Part shown: piece after piece, positions 34,918-42,981 of the stretch | Layout of the letters: every line of letters begins with the position of its first letter | How positions within the stretch are numbered: position 1 is the stretch's first letter | Assembly: GCA_020632635.1 (NCBI GenBank) | Contig: JACKFE010000001.1 | Coordinates: 310,001-374,000, forward strand | DNA from: Nitrospiraceae bacterium | GTDB taxonomy: Bacteria > Nitrospirota > Nitrospiria > Nitrospirales > UBA8639 | Direction of reading: 5' to 3' | Length of the DNA: 64,000 nt | Made by a program: the position numbers and the translations under genes | Notes under the pieces: generated by a model | Databases searched by the model: none | What the model saw: only the letters and a program-made list of their open reading frames with translations | What the model was told of the DNA's origin: nothing

Positions 34918-36267
34918 ATGCGTACCTACTTCATTGTTTGTCTTTTCAGCCTATTCATGATGGGTGCCTTGCCCCTGACCAACGCCCACGAATTTCAAGT
35001 GGGACAATCTGTAATTCTCAAAGCCGCAAAACCGGTTGGAGTCCCCATTCACCGAGAACCTGCTCCGAGTTTCTTGCAACACGTCCCCAGCGGAACAACC
35101 GGCATCATTGAAAAAATTTCAAAAAATAATCAATGGTTGTCATTGCGCTTGTCTTCAGGGGAAACCGGCTGGGTGCATGACAAATACGTAGAGACTTCAT
35201 CCAAGGCATCCCCATCTCCAGGGCCTGCCCACACAACACCCCATCTGCCTTCGGATTCACCCCAATCTCGCCCGGTGAACATCCATATTGGAGAAGAAGA
35301 AGCGGTCTGGACCTCCCGAGAACAATGCCAAACCGCATTAGGTAAAGGGGCTCGCATGGCGCCAGAAACCGCCCAACAGCTAAGAATCGGCACTTGGAAT
35401 ATTCGATGGTTTCCCTTAGGCGCCCCACCAGACCAACCGGAAGACTTTGCCGAAGCCACCGACCTGGATTGGATAACCTGCGTGATTCAGTGGATGCAAA
35501 TCGACGTGCTGGCTGTACAAGAAATTTTAGCCACTCCTGAGGCTACTCAGGCCTTACAAACCGTAACAGGCAACCTCACTGACAAAACCGGCCATACATG
35601 GAAATGGTATAGACAACCTTGTGGCCATCTGGACGATCACCATATCGCCCTTCTTTGGAACGACTCCCGGGTTTCCCTGACCAATTTTGAGAGCCTCTGG
35701 GAATTCAATAGCAAAGCCGGGAATGGCTCCAACCCTTGCACGTATGGATTACGCCCTGGCCAATACGCTCATGTCCAGTCCCGCACCACCAATGGCGTAG
35801 ACTTTCACTTGATCGCCATTCACCTGAAATCCGGCCCCACGGTCTTCGACGTGGAAGAACGGCATAAAGCGCTGAATCGCATTGACCAAGCCATTGCGCC
35901 CTATCTGAAACAAGATCAGGATGTGGTCATCCTCGGAGATTTCAACACCATGGGTGCTGGAGATTGGAATTCACGGGACTATGAAATCAAAAATCTCCGT
36001 CGGCATCTGGAAAAGGAAAAGCCAGGGTTTTCTGACTTAGAACCTCGTCCGCAATGTTCCCATTATTTTCGAGGGCGAGGCGGCTGGTTGGATCATATCC
36101 TCGTACCCCACAACATGAAAGAAATCACCCTCAAATCCACGACGGTAACCGGCTATTGCGCCCTCGCGGGATGCCAACGCATACGAGGGGACTACCCTTC
36201 GGCTTATCGACAACTCTCCGACCATTGCCCGGTCGTCATGGAGATCCAGAATACGGACCAGGACTAG
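34918..36267 (+). CDS. Secreted protein with SH3-like domain and endonuclease/exonuclease/phosphatase domain
   Basis: The 449-residue product has a signal peptide (YFIVCLFSLFMMGALPL). Residues about 25-85 form a small SH3-like region with GTTGIIEKISKNNQWLSLRL and GETGWVHDKYVE. The endonuclease/exonuclease/phosphatase fold fills the rest. Its conserved signatures are TWNIRW, VQEIL, HLIAIHLKSG, VVILGDFNTMG and LSDHCPVVMEI, with the catalytic Asp-His. Substrate could be DNA or a phosphoester. The ATG at 34918 has AAGGATA upstream. Convergent with the CDF gene. Confidence 0.88.
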   Translation: MRTYFIVCLFSLFMMGALPLTNAHEFQVGQSVILKAAKPVGVPIHREPAPSFLQHVPSGTTGIIEKISKNNQWLSLRLSSGETGWVHDKYVETSSKASPSPGPAHTTPHLPSDSPQSRPVNIHIGEEEAVWTSREQCQTALGKGARMAPETAQQLRIGTWNIRWFPLGAPPDQPEDFAEATDLDWITCVIQWMQIDVLAVQEILATPEATQALQTVTGNLTDKTGHTWKWYRQPCGHLDDHHIALLWNDSRVSLTNFESLWEFNSKAGNGSNPCTYGLRPGQYAHVQSRTTNGVDFHLIAIHLKSGPTVFDVEERHKALNRIDQAIAPYLKQDQDVVILGDFNTMGAGDWNSRDYEIKNLRRHLEKEKPGFSDLEPRPQCSHYFRGRGGWLDHILVPHNMKEITLKSTTVTGYCALAGCQRIRGDYPSAYRQLSDHCPVVMEIQNTDQD

Positions 36268-36300
36268 ACATGTCGCTGCAGACACTTACTTGGCGGCATT

Positions 36301-37227
36301 CTAGCCCTTCCCTCCCTCTTTGCGACTCCGCGCTTCCGCCTCCACAAACACCCGTTTCACCAGCGGATGCCGGACCTTGATATCTTTATCCAGGGTTGCC
36401 ACGCAACGCTCCACTTCCTCTGATGTGACTCCATCACGAAAATCCACGCTCAAATTCACTAAAATAAATTCCGGCCCCATGTGCATCGTCAATACTTCAT
36501 TAACATGCACTACTCCAGGTAGCTGTTTCGCCATCTCACGAATACTGACGACGACCTCCTGATTGGCACTTTCTCCAATGAGTAATCCCTTGGTTTCATG
36601 AGCCAACCATACGGCAATACCTCCTAAAATGCATCCGATAATGATCGTCGCGAGGCCATCGAAGTAAGGAATACCCGTCACCTGCCCCAATAAAATGCCG
36701 ATGAAGGCCACCCCTAGCCCCAATACTGCCGCGGTATCTTCGAACAGTACCATGAAAATCGTGGGATCCTTGCCTCGCTGAACGGCCTGAAAATAGGACC
36801 ACTGTCCCTTCACCTTGGTAAATTCCTTCAAAGCCAAATACCAGGCCCCACCTTCGAATACCAACGCCAAACTCAATACGATGTAGTTCACCATAGGGTT
36901 TTCCATTGGATGAGGTTCCAGCACATGCAGCACCCCTTCATAAATAGACACCCCTGCCCCAAAGGCAAAGACCAACACCGCCACCGCAAAGCTCCAAAAA
37001 TAGATCTCTTTGCCATATCCAAACGGATAACGCTCATCGGGAGGCCGATTGGCTTTATGCAGGCCATACAGCAGCAATCCCTGATTTCCGGTATCCACTA
37101 AGGAGTGAATTCCCTCAGCCAACATGGCTGAACTACCGGTTACCCATGAAGCGGCAAATTTAGTTATGGCAATCAGAGAATTACCAACCAACGCAGCATA
37201 GATGACTTTCTTTGATCCTGAAGCCAT
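36301..37227 (-). CDS. Cation diffusion facilitator (CDF) family metal transporter
   Basis: The 308-residue protein has about six hydrophobic segments. The first metal-binding segment has AEGIHSLVDTGNQ. Another has LFEDTAAVLGLGVAFIG, and the cytoplasmic C-terminal domain (KQLPGVVHVNEVLTMHMGPEFILVNL) is the usual dimerising ferredoxin fold. CDF proteins export Zn, Fe, Co or Mn by proton antiport; the metal cannot be told here. AGGAAA is upstream of the ATG. Confidence 0.9.
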   Translation of the reverse strand: MASGSKKVIYAALVGNSLIAITKFAASWVTGSSAMLAEGIHSLVDTGNQGLLLYGLHKANRPPDERYPFGYGKEIYFWSFAVAVLVFAFGAGVSIYEGVLHVLEPHPMENPMVNYIVLSLALVFEGGAWYLALKEFTKVKGQWSYFQAVQRGKDPTIFMVLFEDTAAVLGLGVAFIGILLGQVTGIPYFDGLATIIIGCILGGIAVWLAHETKGLLIGESANQEVVVSIREMAKQLPGVVHVNEVLTMHMGPEFILVNLSVDFRDGVTSEEVERCVATLDKDIKVRHPLVKRVFVEAEARSRKEGGKG

Positions 37228-38032
37228 GATTTTCCTAACAAATGTCAGTATTAATTTTCAGCAACCACCGGGGATCATCAAACGGCATATTATGTCAGAG
37301 CCTTTCCCCAATCGATACCTGGCGGGTAACCATTCACTCAGACACCTCCTTCCAATCTGAACATTAAGACGGCCTGCCATGAATGTTGACTTCCATTTCA
37401 TAGATAGGCATTAATGCTTAATTCTTTACATTTAATAACAAAATATGGTATTTCGTTATCCAAATAACACCACATATGCCAAACAATTCTCTTTCATAAT
37501 TCAATCGTAGGCACGCAAGAAAGAGCGGGCACTCACATTCGCCTTGCAGACGGGAGAAAAATGTGAGGGAATGAGAAATATTCCATATTTCATGATCATG
37601 TAGGACACCATTCATATAATCTCTATAGGGATCTACAGCATTTGGAGTATGAAAAGATTGGCCGCGTCCTTGAAAATCGCACATCAGGGCTTTTGGGAGT
37701 GAAGATACTCTTCTCTTTTGGAACCGATTCAAAAAGAAAAGCCCTGTGCTCCCTTTCCCATATCCTCGGACGTTCTGTTGTTTTACAAATGTAGCCAATG
37801 GTGGGAATTCTCTTATTTTTGTGATTCCCCGTGTTTTTAGGTTGGTAGTCCCCTTTCTTTTTCTTTAGTATTCTCCGTAGACTACCTTCACATCACTATT
37901 CGTTGATGAAAACATTCCGGCGTGATAGTCGGTGATTCCGCGTCAAATCTATTCATTGACCATTGGAATTCAATAATCCGTAGCGTGTCCACTGTAGAAG
38001 CTCTTTAAACTATCGCTTTTGGAACCAGCACT
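37228..38032. other. Long AT-rich intergenic stretch, no supported gene
   Basis: This 805-base gap lies between the divergently read CDF gene and the ATPase-WD40 gene. It has a frame of 126 codons on the minus strand (37418-37798) that starts with TTG and has no ribosome site, so I do not call it. Its 3' end probably contains the promoter of the ATPase-WD40 gene, but I see no clear -35/-10 pair. Confidence 0.5.
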
Positions 38033-41000
38033 ATGAATCTGCCCAACAATCCGACTTACTCGAGCGGACGTACAGTCAAGGCCAGAAACCTGCAATATCT
38101 CTCCCGCCCGGCGGACGAAGAAATATTAGCGTATTGCCGAAATAGCCAACCGGCCTTCATTCTCACGTCCCCGCACATGGGCAAATCAAGCATTATTGCG
38201 CGTACGGCCGAACGCCTAAAAAAAGAGAAAACATATCACCCGGTCATTATCGATCTCAGTCAATTCCCTCTCCCCCCTCGGCAAGAGGAATGGTTTCAAA
38301 AAATCTTATTCCTCCTCGAAAATCACCTGGACCTATCAGAGGATTCGATCGATTGGCTCGATCGACATAGCTCGCTGCCGTTTCCGGAACGACTGACGAC
38401 ATTTCTTGAAGAGGTGGTCCTCGCGGAAATTCACGGCTCATTGGTTTTACTCTTCGACGAAATTGAACAAACGCTCTCCTGTCCTTTTCGAGGAGAACTG
38501 TTCTCATGGCTGTCCTCTCTTTATGAAGCCAGAAGCACACATCCGATTTTTCAGCGAATTTCGTTTGTCCTGTGCGGAGTGGCAACTCCCCGACAACTGA
38601 TTCCTAATAACACCCCTCCATTGTTTGAATGGGCGCAGGAAGTCGTCTTATCGGACTTTTCCCTAGAGGAAGTCCTCCCGCTTGCCGATAGCTTAAGCCT
38701 TCCTGATGAAACAGGAAAAACTGTCATCGAATGGGTCTATCAATGGACCAAGGGGCACCCCTATTTAACCCAACTGCTCTGTCAAGTAATCGAAGAACAG
38801 CGACGGAGTGCCTGGAATCAGGCCGAAGTCGGGGCCTGCATTCAGAACTTTTTAATTAGTCCTCAAGGCATTCAAGACCGCAATTTGCAGATCGTTCGGT
38901 GTGCTCTGACTGAACCAACTTATACCGGCACTTCCCTTCTGCAACCGTATTTACAGTTATTAGAAGGGCAGGGAGAGCCCTTGAGGCTCCAATCGGTCAC
39001 GATGGAAGCCCTGAGACTCGCAGGGGTCGTTCGGGAAACCGCCGATTCTCTCACCGTGAGAAATCAGGTTTATCAAACCGCGTTCCCGGCTGATTGGGTA
39101 AAAAGTCACTTACCCAAATCCGAAAAACCGGTGACGGCTGTCTTGCCTAAACCCTATGTCATAGCAGCGAGTCTCCTCTTGCTCGGCCTTGGTTTTGCCT
39201 TTGGCTCCATGCGAACACCCACTCCCCCTCTCCCCGAATCTTCTGCCACAAGCCGCCCAGAATTAGAGACTCCAGAAGCGCCTTCTCCCACTCCTGGACT
39301 GATTGCGGCTCTTGGCGAGAAGGAAACTGCTATTGCCCAAGCTGATCACAAAATTCAGGAATTAGAAACCACCCTCAAACAATACCAGACCCTCAACAAT
39401 CTCGAAGAGCAGCAGATGACGGCCCAGCTATCAGCATTGCAGGACAAATTCGAGAAAAAAACTGACGCGTTGGAAAAAGCGAAACTTTCCATTCAAGAAA
39501 TGGAAAGTCGACTTCAAAATTTTGAAAAAACAGAAAACCAGGCCCTCGCAAACCTCAAACTGGAACGGGACCAATTCGAACGTAAATACTCATCCACCAG
39601 GAATGAATTAGAACAGTCCACTAATCAACTCAAGGAGCTGCAAACCGCCTTATTAAAGCAATCCACCCTTTCCCCTTCGGAAGTCAACAAATTAATCTCA
39701 GATCGCTCCCAACTGGAGACCAACCTAAAAACGGCAAATAGGGAGTTAGGAAAAACTCTGGACAGAAATCGGGAACTTGAGTCCCTATTGGGACAACAGA
39801 AACAAGTCACAGCGACGGAAGTAAAACGTCAAGCTGATTCCTTGAACCGGTTGGAAACCCAGTTGCACGAAAAAGAAGCGGACTTGGAACGCAGCCGACA
39901 GGACTTCAAAAAAACTGAGCAAACCTTCAAGGAGCAGCTCAGGCTTTCGCAAACTGAACTGGCTAGAATTCAAGAAGATCGTTCTCAACTTCAGAATCAG
40001 ATCGCCACCCACAAACAGGAATTGGGTGAATATCGCGAACGTCTTGCACGATTGGAAACGACGAGTTCCCAACAACGGCAAACCCTTGACCTCAACCGTA
40101 AGGAACACGAACAACTTACCAATCAAATTCAAGAATTGACCGCTCGGGAAACAACCCTGCACAGTCAACTCAATCAATCCCAAAACGAACTTCAAAATTC
40201 AAAAAATCAGGTGACGGCTCTCACCTCCCAGGTATCCCAGGTCAAGAAGGATGAAGAAAACCGCTTGACCGCAATCCAAAACATTCAAACCACCTCCAGA
40301 GAACTGTCGCAACGAACCGAAACCCAATTAGCGGAACTATTAAAAAGTCGCAATACTCTTGAAACCCAACTTGAGGAGGCTCAAGAAACTCTTCGGCAAA
40401 CACAAGCAAGGGTTCACCAACTGGAATCGGAAGGTGCTCAGTACGCATCCCTCCAAAAGGATATCCAACGGCTTTCGACTGAACGCGATCAATTTTCCTC
40501 CCAGTTAAAACAGGCCAACCAACAACTGGATCGAGCCAATCAGGAGGTTAAAAACCTTCAGGCCACCCAGAAGCGATCAACCATCCCTTCTTCTTCGGAG
40601 AATCAAAAATCTGCCTCAGCAATTTCCGGAGCCTTACCTACCATTACATCGGCTCTTACAAACCCCGATCGTTTCCCCAAGGAGGACTTCACCCGCCTGT
40701 TATGGGCGCGACAAGCCTATTTATTTGGCGTTCGATCGGAGGGCACTCAATGGGCAACAATTGATCACGTCCTCAGGGATGGCCTCCATGCTTCGCCGGT
40801 CAGCTTCTCTCCCGTCAAGGGAAGAATCAACGCCCTTGCTTTTCATCCGCTGGGAGGAAAACTCGTGTCAGGTACCAGCGATGGAAACGTCTTATTGTGG
40901 AACACCGAAAACCCTCAACAAACCCCCAAAAATTTCCCGGGTCATAGTGCGGGAGTCTTAACCATCGCATATAGTCCAGACGGCAAGTTTCTCGCCTCAG

Positions 41001-41950
41001 GAAGTCATGATACTTCAATCCGGCTTTATTCAATGGACTCTCCTGACGCCCCCCCCCAAGTACTCAATGCCCATATTAAGGGGGTCACCTCATTGGCATT
41101 TAGTCCAGACGGAAAGACCTTGGCCTCTGCTAGCCAGGATCATACGATTCGACTTTGGGACCTTACGTCTAAAAGCCCAGGAAATACCACACTTGGTACA
41201 CATGCCGGTTGGGTCAATGCCATCGCTTTTACGCCAGACGGTCGATTCTTGCTTTCTGCAGGAGATGATTTAACCGTGAGAATGTGGGATGTTCGACATC
41301 CTGAAGTCACTCCACGGATTTTACAAGGTCATACTCAAAGTATTTCGACTTTGGCCATTCATCCCTTTGGATCGATCTTGGCTTCGGGGGGAAGAGACCA
41401 ACGGATTGCACTATGGGACCTTCGAGACCCCTTGGCTCCTCCTCAGTATCTGATTGGACACGCCGGTCGAGTATCTCAGTTACAATTCAGCCCAGATGGA
41501 GACACCCTTATTTCAGTGAGTTCGGATAAGACCATGCGGGTGTGGGATTGGCAACACCCATCGGTAGCACCCACTATCCTGTCCAATCAGAAAGACAGCC
41601 TGGATGCCGTTGCCATTAAACCTGATGGATCACAGATTGCCACGGGTGGAGCTCAAAAGGTGATTACCATGTGGGCCGCCACTCCCAAATTAGTTGAAAC
41701 AGTATGCGAGGGCGTTCAAAGAAATTTAACGCTTTCCGAGTGGCAGGAATTAGTCGGAAATCACCTACCCTATGAACGAACCTGCACCAATCTTCCCTTA
41801 CACCCAAGCCTATTAGAAGAGGCGAAAACCTTAGCGAAAAAGGGAGAAGTGGCCAAAGCTCTTAAGTTTTTCGAACGAGCCAAATCATTGGATTCCTCCT
41901 TAGACTTGGACCCCAAAAAAGAAGTGGAAAAACTTGCTGCCAAATCCTAA
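38033..41950 (+). CDS. AAA-like ATPase, TM helix, coiled coil and WD40 propeller fusion
   Basis: This 1305-residue protein has four parts. Residues about 1-365 form an N-terminal P-loop NTPase-like domain of AAA_35 type. Its Walker A reads TSPHMGKSS (45-53; canonical first Gly absent) and Walker B reads LLFDEIEQT (about 138-146). Residues about 372-392 are a membrane helix (YVIAASLLLLGLGFAFG). Residues about 425-850 are a very long Gln/Glu-rich coiled coil. Residues about 927-1220 hold seven WD40 repeats, one propeller (for example FSPDGKTLASASQDHTIRLWD). The C-terminal 85 residues are helical with a TPR-like stretch KKGEVAKALKFFERAKSLD. The ATP-binding and propeller parts lie on opposite sides of the membrane helix. 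Function is not assigned. Confidence 0.93.
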   Translation: MNLPNNPTYSSGRTVKARNLQYLSRPADEEILAYCRNSQPAFILTSPHMGKSSIIARTAERLKKEKTYHPVIIDLSQFPLPPRQEEWFQKILFLLENHLDLSEDSIDWLDRHSSLPFPERLTTFLEEVVLAEIHGSLVLLFDEIEQTLSCPFRGELFSWLSSLYEARSTHPIFQRISFVLCGVATPRQLIPNNTPPLFEWAQEVVLSDFSLEEVLPLADSLSLPDETGKTVIEWVYQWTKGHPYLTQLLCQVIEEQRRSAWNQAEVGACIQNFLISPQGIQDRNLQIVRCALTEPTYTGTSLLQPYLQLLEGQGEPLRLQSVTMEALRLAGVVRETADSLTVRNQVYQTAFPADWVKSHLPKSEKPVTAVLPKPYVIAASLLLLGLGFAFGSMRTPTPPLPESSATSRPELETPEAPSPTPGLIAALGEKETAIAQADHKIQELETTLKQYQTLNNLEEQQMTAQLSALQDKFEKKTDALEKAKLSIQEMESRLQNFEKTENQALANLKLERDQFERKYSSTRNELEQSTNQLKELQTALLKQSTLSPSEVNKLISDRSQLETNLKTANRELGKTLDRNRELESLLGQQKQVTATEVKRQADSLNRLETQLHEKEADLERSRQDFKKTEQTFKEQLRLSQTELARIQEDRSQLQNQIATHKQELGEYRERLARLETTSSQQRQTLDLNRKEHEQLTNQIQELTARETTLHSQLNQSQNELQNSKNQVTALTSQVSQVKKDEENRLTAIQNIQTTSRELSQRTETQLAELLKSRNTLETQLEEAQETLRQTQARVHQLESEGAQYASLQKDIQRLSTERDQFSSQLKQANQQLDRANQEVKNLQATQKRSTIPSSSENQKSASAISGALPTITSALTNPDRFPKEDFTRLLWARQAYLFGVRSEGTQWATIDHVLRDGLHASPVSFSPVKGRINALAFHPLGGKLVSGTSDGNVLLWNTENPQQTPKNFPGHSAGVLTIAYSPDGKFLASGSHDTSIRLYSMDSPDAPPQVLNAHIKGVTSLAFSPDGKTLASASQDHTIRLWDLTSKSPGNTTLGTHAGWVNAIAFTPDGRFLLSAGDDLTVRMWDVRHPEVTPRILQGHTQSISTLAIHPFGSILASGGRDQRIALWDLRDPLAPPQYLIGHAGRVSQLQFSPDGDTLISVSSDKTMRVWDWQHPSVAPTILSNQKDSLDAVAIKPDGSQIATGGAQKVITMWAATPKLVETVCEGVQRNLTLSEWQELVGNHLPYERTCTNLPLHPSLLEEAKTLAKKGEVAKALKFFERAKSLDSSLDLDPKKEVEKLAAKS

Positions 41951-42921
41951 CTGTCCTTGGCATACGATGAGGAGTAGAGAATATTATCTTGCCTGCTAAT
42001 GTGCCTTCTCCTATCCTTTGAATGGCAGAATTCCGACGACATCTTTCCCGCAAATTCCCAACATACTTCATCCACTATACTCCAGCCATCTCAGACGTTG
42101 GGCATAAGAAGTGCGCACCGCCTCATTCATGAGGCTACGCAATGGATGACGACTGTCACATTCGTGAATACCGGCACAGTGCATGACGGCCTCCCATCAG
42201 TGTGAACCCTTGCTAATGACCGGAAGCTCACCAATTTTGATCTTTCATACATTGAAGCAGCACTCTCAGGATTCCCGGCCAAACAACTCCTTGTCATTCG
42301 AAAACATTAGACATCCTTCTCTCCTAATCCAGTTATGCCACATACGATTCCTTTGGTGTAGGCAACCAGCTTAGATGGCAGCTTCCTCCCTGACACAACA
42401 AAAAGAATGCTGGGGAGTCCAAACCCTAAGACCAATCTTTCCAACAATGTCTTCTCTTTCTGGAATATCCAAAGACAGAGCCATTTGCTTAAATGCCCCC
42501 TCTGTAGTGGACATTCATGATTGAGCAATCGTGATACTCTGACTGATTTGACCATCACTTGGCCCTACTCGTTCAAATAATCCAAGCATGATTGATTCTC
42601 TCTTCTATTATCCCTTTTCCATAAGCCAATATGACCCAATATCCACCCTCTAGGCTAAACACAACATGGATTCTCTCTCAAATTCATCAAAAAGTTTGCT
42701 AACCTAAACTCAATACGGGCGGATAAACGAATCGTTTCCTGATGTGAGGAAAAGTCCGTACTTTTTCAGTGGAAAAACGGGAAAGAGGGCAAACAAGTAC
42801 CATTTTTTCCAGAAAAAACAGACCTAACTCCTGCGACATTCCTCCAATTTTCATCATAAGGGGATATTGTCACTCCAGTGGGATCTATCTTTCATGAATT
42901 ACAAATGTGCAATCGAATAAA
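41951..42921. other. Long intergenic stretch without a supported gene
   Basis: About 1 kb between convergent genes. A minus-strand frame at 42307-42558 encodes VLGFGLPSILFVVSGRK and similar but lacks a ribosome site and a partner. I see no tRNA, IS or array. It could hold gene remnants. Confidence 0.4.
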
Positions 42922-42955
42922 AAAAGGGGAAGGCCTAGATGGGCCTTCCCCTTTT
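42922..42955. terminator. Strong bidirectional terminator after the FecR-domain gene
   Basis: AAAAGGGGAAGGCC pairs with GGCCTTCCCCTTTT over 14 base pairs with loop TAGATG. An A-run precedes it and a T-run follows it, so it can act for both strands. It lies 26 bases beyond the FecR-domain gene. Confidence 0.92.
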
Positions 42956-42981
42956 CCAGCACAACAGAAATGCTTGTAAGA

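Noticed and set aside
37418..37798. A 126-codon minus-strand frame in the gap before the ATPase-WD40 gene
   Set aside because: TTG start, no ribosome site, no domain or signal pattern and AT-rich surroundings.
42307..42558. An 83-codon minus-strand frame with LGFGLPSILFVVSGRK
   Set aside because: It briefly resembles a PEP-CTERM-type tail but lacks the PEP motif, a signal peptide and a ribosome site.
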